A stretch of DNA of 64,000 nt from Oceanisphaera sp. IT1-181 (GCF_033807535.1 NZ_CP136856.1:677001-741000), one strand, 5' to 3'; positions 7,271 through 15,353 are shown, counted from the stretch's first letter. Notes: a model not told the origin generated them from the letters alone. Made by a program: numbers and translations.

Positions 7271-9175
7271 CTACTCGCTTTCGGCTTCTAGGGCTTCCAG
7301 CTGTTCTTGTAACTCTAGCCACTGGGCTTCAGCAGCGGCTAATTGCTGTTGCAGAGGCGCTTGGGCTTGCAGCAATTGCTGCAGCTTAGTCTTTTGCTCG
7401 CTGCTGTATAGCTCAGGATCCGCCATGGCGGTTTCAATATCGGTTAATTGTTGCTGGGCCGACTCCATCTGCTGCTCAAGCTTAGTAATGGCTTTGCGCA
7501 TCGGTTGTGTGAGTTGGCGCAATTCTGCTTGGCGACGTTTTTCGGCTTTGCGATTATTGGCCGAGTGCTCGCCTAACGTGGGCGTGCTCTCAGGCTGCTC
7601 GGCTTTATCTTGATTGACTAACCACTGGTGATAATCTTCTAAGTCACCGTCAAAGGGCTCCACCTTGCCGCCATCCACCAAATAAAACTCATCTGTGGTG
7701 GCACGTAATAAATGGCGGTCGTGGGACACAATCACCATGGCGCCTTCGAAAAACTGCAAAGCCATGGTGAGCGCTTCACGCATATCCAAGTCTAAGTGGT
7801 TAGTAGGTTCATCCATTAACAGTAAGTTGGGCTTTTGATAGACGATTAACGCCAATACTAAGCGTGCTTTTTCACCACCAGAAAACGGACCCACCGGCTC
7901 TTTTACCTTATCGCCTTTAAAATCAAAGCCGCCGAGATAATCGCGCAGGCTTTGCTCGGTGGCTTTGGGATCTAGGCGTCCTAAATGGGTGAGTGCCGAC
8001 TCGTTAAGATCCAAGCTTTCCAATTGATGCTGAGCAAAGTAGCCCAAGGCGATGCCGCTATTGGCCACTAACTTACCGGATAAGGGCGTTAACTCGCCGG
8101 ATAACAGCTTGATCAGCGTCGATTTACCGGCACCGTTACGACCCAGTAAGCCAATGCGCGAGCCCGGTACCAGGTTGAGCTTAATGTTCGACAAAATTAC
8201 CTTGTCCCCGTAACCGGCAGACAATTTCTCCATGGTGATCAAGGGTATGGGCAAGCTACTGGGAGCAAGAAACTTAAAGTTAAACGGCGAGTCGGCGTGG
8301 GCCGGCAAAATGCGCTCCATACGTTCCATGGCTTTTAAGCGGCTCTGAGCTTGCTTAGCCTTACTGGCCTTGTAGCGAAAGCGGTCCACGTATTCTTGCA
8401 TATGGGTCAGCTCACGCTGCTGCTTGGCAAACATCGATTGTTGCAAAGCCAACTGCTCGGCGCGCAAGCGTTCAAAGTCCGAGTAGTTGCCTGTGTATTC
8501 ATTGAGCTGCTGATTATCGATGTGGATCACTCGATTCACCACCGCATCGAGAAAGTCGCGGTCGTGAGAGATCAGGATCAAGGTGCCAGGGTAGCTTTTT
8601 AGCCAGCGCTCCAGCCAAATCACCGCGTCTAAGTCTAAGTGGTTAGTGGGTTCATCGAGCAGCAATAAATCGGAGCGACAAATCAGCGCTTGGGCCAAGT
8701 TAAGGCGCATCCGCCAACCGCCAGAAAAAGCACTCACAGGGCGACTTTGAGTGTCGTTGGCAAAGCCTAAACCGTGCAGTAATTCGGCGGCGCGAGCATG
8801 AATATGATAACCGCCGTGGGTGTCGAGTTTGCCATGCAATTCGGCAATGGCGATGCCGTCTCCGCGCTCTTCAGCCTTTTCTAGCTCGCTGCACAAACGG
8901 CGATATTCTTGGTCACCGTCAATCACATAATCCAGAGCCGAGCATTCGAGCGCTGGGGTTTCTTGGGCCACGCTGGCCAGTTGCCAATCGGCAGGTAAAT
9001 AAAACTGGCCGCTGTCTAAGCTCAGCTCGCCTTTAAATAAGGAAAACAAGGTGGACTTACCACAGCCATTTTTTCCTACCAGTCCCACTTTTTTGCCGGT
9101 GTGAATGGTGGCGCTGGTGTCTTTTAACAGAGGGCGTCCGCCCCTGAGTAGTTCAATCTGGCTGAGGGTGATCAT
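7271..9175 (-). CDS. yheS: ABC-F ATPase YheS
   Basis: 634 residues (E. coli YheS 637). Two ABC cassettes without membrane segments: Walker A GKNGCGKST (34-42) with signature SGGWRMR, and Walker A GRNGAGKST with signature SGGEKAR. Each is followed by LLLxDEPTNHLDLD. The interdomain linker is a charged helical P-site tRNA-interaction region. A Gln/Glu-rich coiled-coil forms the last 80 residues. ABC-F proteins act on the ribosome, rescuing or adjusting translation at the E site. In E. coli yheS adjoins yheT; here five unrelated genes separate them. Confidence 0.96.
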   Translation of the reverse strand: MITLSQIELLRGGRPLLKDTSATIHTGKKVGLVGKNGCGKSTLFSLFKGELSLDSGQFYLPADWQLASVAQETPALECSALDYVIDGDQEYRRLCSELEKAEERGDGIAIAELHGKLDTHGGYHIHARAAELLHGLGFANDTQSRPVSAFSGGWRMRLNLAQALICRSDLLLLDEPTNHLDLDAVIWLERWLKSYPGTLILISHDRDFLDAVVNRVIHIDNQQLNEYTGNYSDFERLRAEQLALQQSMFAKQQRELTHMQEYVDRFRYKASKAKQAQSRLKAMERMERILPAHADSPFNFKFLAPSSLPIPLITMEKLSAGYGDKVILSNIKLNLVPGSRIGLLGRNGAGKSTLIKLLSGELTPLSGKLVANSGIALGYFAQHQLESLDLNESALTHLGRLDPKATEQSLRDYLGGFDFKGDKVKEPVGPFSGGEKARLVLALIVYQKPNLLLMDEPTNHLDLDMREALTMALQFFEGAMVIVSHDRHLLRATTDEFYLVDGGKVEPFDGDLEDYHQWLVNQDKAEQPESTPTLGEHSANNRKAEKRRQAELRQLTQPMRKAITKLEQQMESAQQQLTDIETAMADPELYSSEQKTKLQQLLQAQAPLQQQLAAAEAQWLELQEQLEALEAESE

Positions 9176-9282
9176 AGAATCTCAAACATGTGATGGTAAT
9201 AAGAAGGCATTTTATCCGTTTCTAAAGCGTTATTCGCCGCTCTTGGCTAACTAAAGAGCTAACTACAGCGATAACTAATGGG

Positions 9283-9987
9283 CTAACTGGCGAGCCAGTG
9301 GGCACACGCTTGCTCAAATTCGGCTATCGAGCTAAAGCCATAACTTTGTACTAACTGCGCCAAGTCGGCGGTTTTAGCCAACTCTCGTAATATGGTGAGC
9401 AAGGCGGCTTGGCGTTTAAAGTCGGCGGGCGCCATATTAAAGTGCGCCTGAAACTCCGCTTCTTGCGGCTTGGTTAAGGCAAAGTAGACCAAGTTAGCAC
9501 TAATAATCTGTTGCAACTTAGACAAGGAGGCCGCTTTCGAAGAGGCAGTCAGCGGCTGCGGCGTTTGGTGTTGCAATTCATCGTGTAACACGCGGCACAA
9601 ACGACCGTAAGCACCTTGCCAATTTGACTCATGACCAGCACTGGATGGATGAGTGCTTGACCAGTTTGCTAGTCTGGCGGCACCGGCTAATAACAGCGGG
9701 GCATCCGTTAATAAGCCCGCTTGGCGCGGCTGCACTAAGCGCGGCGAAAAGGCCAAGCGACTAATGCGGCTGTGGGCCACCGTGTGCCACGTGAACAAGG
9801 TGTCGGCGGGTAAAAACACCGCGTCATCTTTGCCCAGCACATAAAAGTGCGGGCCGAGCTGTAGCAGGCCAGCCCCTTGGTGCACGATAAAGAGCAAACC
9901 TTTGAGGTAGCGATGACGTTTGCCAGGAATTAAGTGCGCTGGCTCAAGAAGCTGGTAGTGAATACTGTGTTGGGCGGCTGTGGTCAT
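9283..9987 (-). CDS. AraC-like transcriptional regulator
   Basis: 234 residues. The N-terminal half looks like a cupin/AraC ligand-binding domain (LLFIVHQGAGLLQLGPHFYVLGKDDAVFLPA split over residues 31-61). The C-terminus carries the second AraC helix-turn-helix in recognisable form: LAQLVQSYGFSSIAEFEQAC (about 210-229). The first HTH is weak. It divides yheS from the divergent yheV, where E. coli has kefG-kefB. Target and ligand are unknown. It could autoregulate from the 62-bp divergent gap. Confidence 0.7.
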   Translation of the reverse strand: MTTAAQHSIHYQLLEPAHLIPGKRHRYLKGLLFIVHQGAGLLQLGPHFYVLGKDDAVFLPADTLFTWHTVAHSRISRLAFSPRLVQPRQAGLLTDAPLLLAGAARLANWSSTHPSSAGHESNWQGAYGRLCRVLHDELQHQTPQPLTASSKAASLSKLQQIISANLVYFALTKPQEAEFQAHFNMAPADFKRQAALLTILRELAKTADLAQLVQSYGFSSIAEFEQACAHWLAS

Positions 9988-10049
9988 TGTGATCAGTTCA
10001 TTTTTGGCGGAGAATTTGAGACAAGGTTTATTGTTCAGGATGTAAAGCC

Positions 10050-10250
10050 ATGGTAACCCGTCGTAAAAAACGTTTTATAGCTGGAGCTGCGTGCCCCAAG
10101 TGTCAGGAAATAGATACCATGATGCTGTATCTGGAGCAGGGTGTCGAGAAAGTCGAATGCGTGAGCTGCGGCCACACTCAAAGCCAGACCGCCGAGCAAG
10201 TCGCCAAGGCTGGCCAAGGTGAGGTAATCGGACTTTTTAAGCCGGATTAA
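10050..10250 (+). CDS. yheV: YheV family zinc-ribbon protein
   Basis: 66 residues, the same length as E. coli YheV. The motifs RKKRFIAGAACPKC and VECVSCGH give two CxxC pairs (about Cys15/18 and Cys37/40), fitting a zinc ribbon. It ends in VIGLFKPD, as the family does. Function is unknown; it is a small basic cytosolic protein. An AGGA lies about 9 nt before the ATG. It lies 138 bp upstream of slyD on the same strand, keeping the E. coli yheV-slyD association. Confidence 0.93.
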   Translation: MVTRRKKRFIAGAACPKCQEIDTMMLYLEQGVEKVECVSCGHTQSQTAEQVAKAGQGEVIGLFKPD

Positions 10251-10388
10251 TAGCTCGATTAATGACTTGGTGAGTCCGGGCCAAGGATACTCAAGCGTCG
10301 ATAAAAGCGGTGCGTTTGTGCGCCCCGCGCATTTAAACCACCTTGGCCATCCTGTATGCTATTACAAAATTCATTAGCAGGTTATCTC

Positions 10389-10910
10389 ATGAGCATTTCT
10401 GAAAACAGCGTAGTAACCCTCGATTTCACCGTGACCAACATTGACGGTGAGGTCTTAGATACCACAGAAGACAAGCAGCCGTTAGAGTATTTGCACGGTA
10501 CCGGTTATTTAGTATCGGGCTTAGAAGCCGTGCTGGAAGGCAAGGTCGTGGGTGAAGACTTCGACGTAACCTTAAGCCCTGAACAGGCTTACGGCGAGCG
10601 CGACGACAGCTTGATCCAGTCGGTACCCGGTGAGCTGTTTGATGGCATGGAAGTATCTGAAGGCGATACTTTTGTGGCTGAGACCGACGATGGCCATCGC
10701 CCCGTGACCATTATCGAAGTGTCTGAAGAGTCAGTCACCGTAGACGGCAACCACCCCTTAGCCGGCATGACGCTGACCTTTAAAGGCGTGGTGCGTGACA
10801 TACGTGTGGCTACCGAAGAAGAGCTTGAGCATGGCCATGTGCACGGCGAACATGATCACGACCATGATGATCACGAGCATTCAGACGGCTGCTGCGGCCA
10901 CCAGCACTAA
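10389..10910 (+). CDS. slyD: FKBP-type peptidyl-prolyl isomerase SlyD
   Basis: 173 residues. FKBP domain with the IF (insert-in-flap) chaperone domain of SlyD: EYLHGTGYLVSGLE (active-site strand), the QAYGERD segment, then DGNHPLAGMTLTF. The C-terminal 25 residues form the metal-binding tail, rich in His, Asp and Cys (HGEHDHDHDD, CCGHQH), shorter than in E. coli (196 residues). It assists folding and delivers nickel in hydrogenase-containing species. An upstream ATG at 10356 would add 11 residues not seen in the family. I chose 10389, which has GCAGG about 8 nt upstream. A strong terminator follows. Confidence 0.95.
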   Translation: MSISENSVVTLDFTVTNIDGEVLDTTEDKQPLEYLHGTGYLVSGLEAVLEGKVVGEDFDVTLSPEQAYGERDDSLIQSVPGELFDGMEVSEGDTFVAETDDGHRPVTIIEVSEESVTVDGNHPLAGMTLTFKGVVRDIRVATEEELEHGHVHGEHDHDHDDHEHSDGCCGHQH

Positions 10911-10933
10911 GAGTCATTTAGTGAGTCGTAAAT

Positions 10934-10961
10934 AAAAAAGGCGCCGAGGCGCCTTTTTTTT
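10934..10961 (+). terminator. rho-independent terminator of slyD
   Basis: A GGCGCC stem repeated either side of GA, flanked by A6 on the left and T8 on the right. It lies 24 bp after the slyD stop. Confidence 0.9.
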
Positions 10962-11104
10962 GTAAGTGAGGCGTGAGGAGTTAAACACCGAATTTGTAGG
11001 GATAGGTTTATATCTCAGCTTTATTCTCGATGGTTCAGTTTTTTCTTTGGCATATCGCGTAGGCTGATAGCGTACGAAGTCGTTCTCGCCTCACACTTTA
11101 CCGC
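10962..11104. repeat. GTGAGG heptamer inverted element, copy 2
   Basis: In the 387-bp gap between converging slyD and slyX. The left arm (10962-10985) carries GTGAGGC and GTGAGGA units. The right arm (11082-11104) has CGCCTCAC and ACTTTAC units. About 95 bp of unrelated AT-rich sequence separates the arms, more than in the other copies. Confidence 0.6.
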
Positions 11105-11297
11105 TTAAACCGTGCCGAACAAGTTGGCACACTACAAAACACAACTCCTGTTAGTTTGGGAGTTAGCTGATCCTTGTCGCAAATAAAGTCTCTTTCAGAT
11201 TTGATCTTTATTTTTCCGTGCGTTCCGTGTTCTTCCGTGGCAAAAATATTGAGTCTTTAATGTCTAATGTTAGTGTCGCTCACGCCTAACAGACCAA
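11105..11297. other. remaining slyD-slyX gap: small hairpins and a CCGTG triplet repeat
   Basis: No coding potential seen. It holds an imperfect inverted repeat GTGCCGAAC/GTTGGCAC (about 11114-11132). A second one is AACTCC/GGAGTT (about 11143-11166). Three closely spaced TTCCGTG units lie at 11214-11240. The last may be a small dispersed repeat; I cannot assign a function. Confidence 0.4.
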
Positions 11298-11513
11298 TCA
11301 ATAATGCGGCGGCGGTGGCTCATCTGCTTGGCTGCCAATATTGCTGGGCTGCAGGTCTTTAAGCCGCTGCGCCATCATGCTGAGTTGGGCCTGCAGACGT
11401 GCGCTCAGGGCGCCTTGGGCGGTGATCTCTTGGTTGAGCTGCTCTATGGTGTCATCTTGAAACGCGAGTCGTGTTTCCAGTTGCTCTAAGCGCGCTAGGA
11501 TATCGTTAGTCAT
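11298..11513 (-). CDS. slyX: SlyX family protein
   Basis: 71 residues (E. coli SlyX 72). An N-terminal coiled coil with heptads (ILARLEQLETRLAFQDDTIE, then LNQEIT) and a short proline-rich tail PPPPHY, both hallmarks of SlyX. Function unknown; it is usually linked to slyD. Here it is co-transcribed with a WD40-type lipoprotein gene that overlaps its start by 8 bp, and it faces slyD tail to tail. Confidence 0.93.
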   Translation of the reverse strand: MTNDILARLEQLETRLAFQDDTIEQLNQEITAQGALSARLQAQLSMMAQRLKDLQPSNIGSQADEPPPPHY

Positions 11514-12567
11514 TGATTTGATTCTCTTGTTTTTCTTGGCTCTCTTGTTCTAAGGCCAAGGCCCAGCGCTCGCCTAAGCCAGACGAGCTAACGCTGTAAA
11601 TTTCTTTGCCGCCAATAAATGCCACGTCATAAACCATGGCACTGGCGGGGCGCAGTTTGGTGTGGGTGCCCACCAGCCATGATTGTAATAATTCACCGTT
11701 GTCGAGCTGCCATAACTCTAAGCGTCGCGCCGTGCTGCCGGTCAGCAATCTATTGTGCTTAGGGTCAAGCCTTGCACTGACAAAGGTTTGGCCGCGATAG
11801 GGCACTTGTAGTTTTGACAGCAACTCACCCGAGGGCAGTTGATGTAATTGGCCTTGCCCTTGGGCATCGGCGCTAAAGGCAGTTTGGCCTTGGGCGTCTA
11901 AGCGCACCACAGTAATGCTGTTTTCTTGTTGCCATTGGCTCAGCACGCGGGCATCCGTGGTTTGCCAGAGTAAAACTTGGCCATCCAAGCTGCCGCTTAA
12001 GGCGTAACGGCCATTAGCGGAGAGATCGACGGTGTTGATGCGATTATTACCCTCGGGCCTTTGGTGACCCATAAAGAGCAGCCGCCGCCCAGTTTGTAAG
12101 TCCACAAACTCTACCGTGCCATCTTGGTAGCCCAGCAACATGCTGCGTGCCGCGTCACTGATGGCTAAGGTGCGCAGTGATTGGGTGAGCTCATAAAAGC
12201 CGAGGTTTTGGCCATCTTGCAGCGACCAGAGCGCCACGGTTTTTTCAGTAGCAGTGGCGGCCGTTTGACTATCCGGTGAGCTGGCTAATAGTATGATGCT
12301 CTCGCTCGATGCACCTTGATACCAGTGATAAATAGGTGCAGGTTCGCCGGCTCGCCATACTTGCACCGGGCTTGGCCCTGTGGCAACAAAGGTAAAGCGG
12401 CCATCTTCGGTGGTTTGCGCGGCCAGCACAGAGCCCTTAGAAAAACGGCTCTGCTCAAGAGGCGAATCGGTGGCATCACAGCCCGTAAGCTGTAAAAAAG
12501 TGACGCAGAGCATCAAGCTAAGTAGGTAAGCAGGCATTTTTATCAGTTTGGGCTTTCGCATCGGCAA
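11506..12567 (-). CDS. WD40-like beta-propeller lipoprotein
   Basis: 353 residues. A lipoprotein signal peptide ends in LTGC with Cys30. The +2 residue is Asp31, which in enterobacteria favours inner-membrane retention. The rest consists of WD40/YVTN-like repeats (for example TVALWSLQDGQNL, GQVLLWQTTDAR, RLELWQLDNGELL), giving about six or seven blades. It probably acts as an envelope protein-protein scaffold; the partner is unknown. The start is uncertain: ATG codons at 12567 and 12561, and one at residue 11, all lack a good ribosome-binding site. It overlaps slyX by 8 bp and is divergent from fkpA. Confidence 0.8.
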   Translation of the reverse strand: MPMRKPKLIKMPAYLLSLMLCVTFLQLTGCDATDSPLEQSRFSKGSVLAAQTTEDGRFTFVATGPSPVQVWRAGEPAPIYHWYQGASSESIILLASSPDSQTAATATEKTVALWSLQDGQNLGFYELTQSLRTLAISDAARSMLLGYQDGTVEFVDLQTGRRLLFMGHQRPEGNNRINTVDLSANGRYALSGSLDGQVLLWQTTDARVLSQWQQENSITVVRLDAQGQTAFSADAQGQGQLHQLPSGELLSKLQVPYRGQTFVSARLDPKHNRLLTGSTARRLELWQLDNGELLQSWLVGTHTKLRPASAMVYDVAFIGGKEIYSVSSSGLGERWALALEQESQEKQENQIND

Positions 12568-12644
12568 GAGGACACGTTAGTATAGGTTCGGATTTATAAG
12601 CATCTCATTTTCCATGGGAATTTTCCCCTATTCTGGAGCTAATA

Positions 12645-13595
12645 ATGAAAAAATTGTTACAAGTCAGTTTACTTGCCTCTGCGGTATTAGTGGGCCTGAG
12701 TGGTTGTAATGACGACAAGGCGACAACCTCTGCCCCTGCGGCAGAGAAGAAAGCGCCTGCTACTCAAGAAAGTGCTGCGAATGAATTCACCAGCTTTGAA
12801 GCTAAGTCTGCGTATGCCATTGGTTTGTCTATGGGCCGCTACATTGGCTCTACGCTAGAGAAACAAGAAGAGCTGGGTGTGAACTTGGACAATGACACCA
12901 TTCTTAAAGGCGTTCAGGATGGCTTTACCGATAATGGCAAGATGAGCGATGAAGAAATTCAGACCGCATTAACCGCCTACGATGAGCACATCAATGAGCT
13001 TATCGAAACTCAAGCCAAAGAGCAGTCCACCAAGAGCTTGGAAGACGGTAAGAAATTCTTAGCTGAAAACGCCAAGCGCGACGGCGTTAAGGTGACTGAG
13101 TCTGGCTTACAGTACGAAGTGCTGACCGAAGGCAAAGGCAATAAGCCTAAAGCCGAAGACATGGTTACCGTACACTATGTGGGTACGCTCACCGATGGCA
13201 CCGAGTTTGATAGCTCGATTAAACGTGGCGAGCCGACCAGCTTCCCGCTGAACCAAGTGATCCCAGGTTGGACCGAAGGCGTGCAGTTAATGCCAGTGGG
13301 TGCCAAGTATAAGTTTGTAATCCCCTCCGATCTGGCCTACGGAGAAACCGGTGCTAATACCATTCCGGGTAATGCGGTACTGGTATTTGAAGTTGAGCTG
13401 TTAGATATCGAATCAGACGAGCCAACCGCTGCTGAGATTGCAGAAGAAGTTAAAGCCGAAGTAGCTGAAGTTAAAAAAGAAGCCAAAGCTGCAGTCGCTG
13501 ACGTAAAAGAAGACGCTAAAGCCGAAGTAGCCGAAGTTAAAGCAGAAGCCAAAGCTAAAGTAGCTGACATTAAAGAAGACGCTAAAGCGGAATAA
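12645..13595 (+). CDS. fkpA: FKBP-type peptidyl-prolyl isomerase FkpA (predicted lipoprotein)
   Basis: 316 residues. The signal peptide has a lipobox LSGC (Cys21), unlike the soluble E. coli FkpA; Asn22 suggests outer-membrane sorting. Residues about 45-140 are the FkpA/Mip N-terminal dimerisation helices. Residues 150-255 are the FKBP isomerase domain (VTVHYVGTLTDGTEFDSS, VIPGWTEGVQLMPVG). Residues 262-316 are an unusual Lys/Glu/Ala/Val tail containing two 22-residue repeats. The enzyme catalyses prolyl isomerisation and chaperones periplasmic or outer-membrane proteins. It is a single-gene unit with its own terminator. Confidence 0.93.
   Translation: MKKLLQVSLLASAVLVGLSGCNDDKATTSAPAAEKKAPATQESAANEFTSFEAKSAYAIGLSMGRYIGSTLEKQEELGVNLDNDTILKGVQDGFTDNGKMSDEEIQTALTAYDEHINELIETQAKEQSTKSLEDGKKFLAENAKRDGVKVTESGLQYEVLTEGKGNKPKAEDMVTVHYVGTLTDGTEFDSSIKRGEPTSFPLNQVIPGWTEGVQLMPVGAKYKFVIPSDLAYGETGANTIPGNAVLVFEVELLDIESDEPTAAEIAEEVKAEVAEVKKEAKAAVADVKEDAKAEVAEVKAEAKAKVADIKEDAKAE
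13455..13586 (+). repeat. two tandem 66-bp units in the fkpA 3' end
   Basis: Units 13455-13520 and 13521-13586 match at 58 of 66 positions. Each encodes a 22-residue block starting AEVAEVK and ending VKEDAK or IKEDAK, that is two 11-mers of an amphipathic helix. Only 8 of 66 positions differ and several of those change the amino acid, so the duplication looks fairly recent. Confidence 0.85.
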
Positions 13596-13619
13596 GCTTA
13601 AGCTGAGTTGATGATGTTG

Positions 13620-13643
13620 ACGGCGCCTTAGGGCGCCGTTTTT
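13620..13643. terminator. rho-independent terminator of fkpA
   Basis: An 8-bp perfect stem ACGGCGCC/GGCGCCGT with loop TTAG and five T. It abuts the stop codon of the converging GIY-YIG gene. Confidence 0.92.
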
Positions 13644-14016
13644 ATTTGGGCTTTATTTGTGCCAACAGTGCCTGCCAGCCGTTATCTTGCAGTAATAACT
13701 GTTCTTTTTTTATTTTAGTTAGGCGTTTAAGCCGCAGTTCTAATTTGAGAGCTTGGGGTTGGTCCGCCACCTCGCGTTGCCACACCAAGTGCGCTGGCCG
13801 TCGCGCCCACACATAACGTGACGCCCGCGAGCGTTGTTGATTGTGCTCCATACAGCGCCGCTCAGGATCTAGGCTGATGCCCGCATACAGGCTGCCGTCA
13901 ACGCAGCGCACTAAGTAGAGATACCAAGGGGCAGGCGTGTTTTCGGGCTGGATGCCCTCGGGCTGAATGTTTTCGGGCAAAACTTTTGGCAAAGAATTGG
14001 CTAAACAGGCGGTCAT
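13642..14016 (-). CDS. GIY-YIG nuclease superfamily protein (YhbQ-like)
   Basis: 124 residues. The GIY-YIG core WYLYLVRCVDGSLYAGIS (31-48) is followed by DPERRCMEHN and the conserved arginine region, then a LKRLTKIKKEQLLL helix, as in E. coli YhbQ. The family are small single-domain endonucleases whose role is unclear. The first 28 residues are a non-family extension with a repeated xPEx motif. The start is coupled to the upstream DsbD-alpha-like gene by an ATGA overlap. The extension may therefore be genuinely translated, or translation may begin later. Confidence 0.85.
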   Translation of the reverse strand: MTACLANSLPKVLPENIQPEGIQPENTPAPWYLYLVRCVDGSLYAGISLDPERRCMEHNQQRSRASRYVWARRPAHLVWQREVADQPQALKLELRLKRLTKIKKEQLLLQDNGWQALLAQIKPK

Positions 14017-14513
14017 AAAGCCTGTGGGCTCAGTGGCACTTGCACGATTTGTGGCGCATAGCAGAGATCTGTGGTGCAGCCTTGATATTGCACCGTCACG
14101 TACGCCTGCTCCGCTACGTGCAGCAAAGGCAAGTTCAAACTAAAAGACTGTTTATATACTTGGCTCTTGCCAAAATATTCATCCTCATGGGGCTCGCCTG
14201 CGGGCAACTGCCAGTCCCCGAATGTAGCCAGTTTAGGTTCAATGGTGAGCTGGTGGCGATAGAGATAATAGCCAGGCGCTATATCAAAGCTCAGCTTAAG
14301 TGAGTCCGACGTTTGGCTTGAGCTCAATATAAAAGCTTGTTCGGCGGTTAAAAAGTCGCTGTGGTTACTGGCGGCTTTATCGTTAATGCCTAGCCAATCT
14401 AACAGGCCCGCGTGGGCTAAGCTCGGAGCCAGCGAAGTGCTCAATAAGCTTAACAAAAACAAATGAGTATAATTTTTTTTCTTGAGCTTGAGAGTAGAAA
14501 TAAGCACAGACAT
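14013..14513 (-). CDS. stand-alone DsbD N-terminal (alpha) domain protein
   Basis: 166 residues: an N-terminal signal peptide (about 1-35, ending AHA) and then a DsbD-alpha immunoglobulin-like domain. GYYLYRHQLTI and HEDEYFGKSQVYKQ match the DsbD alpha domain. The redox pair is present as QGCTTDLCYAP. Full DsbD has about 570 residues, with eight membrane segments and a thioredoxin-like domain that feed electrons to DsbC and DsbG. Here both are missing and no remnant follows: the frame ends and the GIY-YIG gene begins at once. In E. coli dsbD lies near fxsA and groE too, so this is the positional relative, reduced to one domain. Confidence 0.8.
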   Translation of the reverse strand: MSVLISTLKLKKKNYTHLFLLSLLSTSLAPSLAHAGLLDWLGINDKAASNHSDFLTAEQAFILSSSQTSDSLKLSFDIAPGYYLYRHQLTIEPKLATFGDWQLPAGEPHEDEYFGKSQVYKQSFSLNLPLLHVAEQAYVTVQYQGCTTDLCYAPQIVQVPLSPQAL

Positions 14514-14538
14514 GGGCAGCTAACCTCATCAATAATGG

Positions 14539-14567
14539 CTTGAAAACGTCACTATATCGCGCCCCAT
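14539..14567 (+). promoter_or_regulatory. sigma-32 heat-shock promoter upstream of fxsA
   Basis: CTTGAAA (14539-14545), a 16-bp spacer and CCCCAT (14562-14567) match the sigma-32 consensus CTTGAAA/CCCCATNT almost fully. It lies about 100 bp before the fxsA start. fxsA is reported in the E. coli sigma-32 regulon, which supports the call. Confidence 0.75.
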
Positions 14568-14670
14568 GGCTAAAAGCATCGGGCGTTGTTTATTGAAAAT
14601 GGCACGCTTTGTCCCCATTATCATGTTTTAACCCCAATTAAGCGCGGTTTAAGCGCAAGTCGAGGCATGA

Positions 14671-15237
14671 GTGGGTAAGGTTTTTCTATTGTTCGTGGCA
14701 GCAACGCTGTTAGAAATATTCGTATTTATCGAAGTGGGCTCAGCTATAGGGGCGATGAGCACCATAGTGTTAATTTTACTCAGTGCCATAGTGGGCTTGA
14801 GCTTGGTGCGGATCCAAGGGTTTCAAACGCTAATGGAGGCGCAGCGTAAAGTTAGCTTAGGTGAGCCACCGGCCCGTGAAATGCTCAGTGGTATTATGCT
14901 GGCACTCAGTGGCATCTTGTTGGTGTTGCCGGGTTTTGTGTCGGATATGCTGGGCTTGTTGCTGTTACTGCCGCCGGTGCGCGAAGCGCTAGTGGCGCGT
15001 TTACTAAGCAAGGTGCAAATGCAGACTCGCCAGCAGGGACAGACTTTTAGTGGTGAATTTCATCACACCGATGGCGGCGAACAGCAAGCGCGATTGGATG
15101 AGTTCCTTAAGTCTCACCAAGGCCATGCTCAGCAAGACGATGACCAAGGTAACGCTAAACCAAATAACGCTCAGCCAAATAAGCAGGACTCTGGTACCAC
15201 CTTCGAAGGTGACTTTGAGCGCAAAGACGATAAGTAA
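14671..15237 (+). CDS. fxsA: FxsA family membrane protein
   Basis: 188 residues with about three membrane segments in the first 110 residues (VFLLFVAATLLEIFVFIEVG, TIVLILLSAIVGLSLV, a third around 70-100). ETxxxIxxGxxxG-type FxsA features are visible. The C-terminal 70 residues are hydrophilic, Gln/Asp/Asn rich and variable, and longer than in E. coli (158 in total). FxsA overproduction relieves F-plasmid exclusion of phage T7; its normal role is unknown. The start is GTG at 14671 with GAGG 5 nt upstream. The only nearby ATG (14667) is out of frame and stops at once. Confidence 0.92.
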   Translation: MGKVFLLFVAATLLEIFVFIEVGSAIGAMSTIVLILLSAIVGLSLVRIQGFQTLMEAQRKVSLGEPPAREMLSGIMLALSGILLVLPGFVSDMLGLLLLLPPVREALVARLLSKVQMQTRQQGQTFSGEFHHTDGGEQQARLDEFLKSHQGHAQQDDDQGNAKPNNAQPNKQDSGTTFEGDFERKDDK

Positions 15238-15242
15238 TAATA

Positions 15243-15353
15243 CGTGAGGAGTGAGGCGGAAGGTGTGAGGTGTTGCTGCATCTGCAGACTGATCCTGTGT
15301 TTTTGCTCTGCTCCTCACTTTTATTTCTCACTCACTCCTCGCCCCTCACTTTA
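15243..15353. repeat. GTGAGG heptamer inverted element, copy 3
   Basis: Between converging fxsA and the MATE gene. The left arm has four consecutive units GTGAGGA, GTGAGGC, GGAAGGT, GTGAGGT (15244-15271). The centre holds CTGCATCTGCAG. The right arm (15311-15353) has CTCCTCA-type units up to 2 bp before the MATE stop codon. There is no separate classic terminator in this gap. Confidence 0.75.

Noticed and set aside
15243..15353. Heptamer arrays as CRISPR or insertion-sequence ends
   Set aside because: Units are 7 bp and contiguous without unique spacers. No transposase, target duplication or cas gene is visible near any copy.
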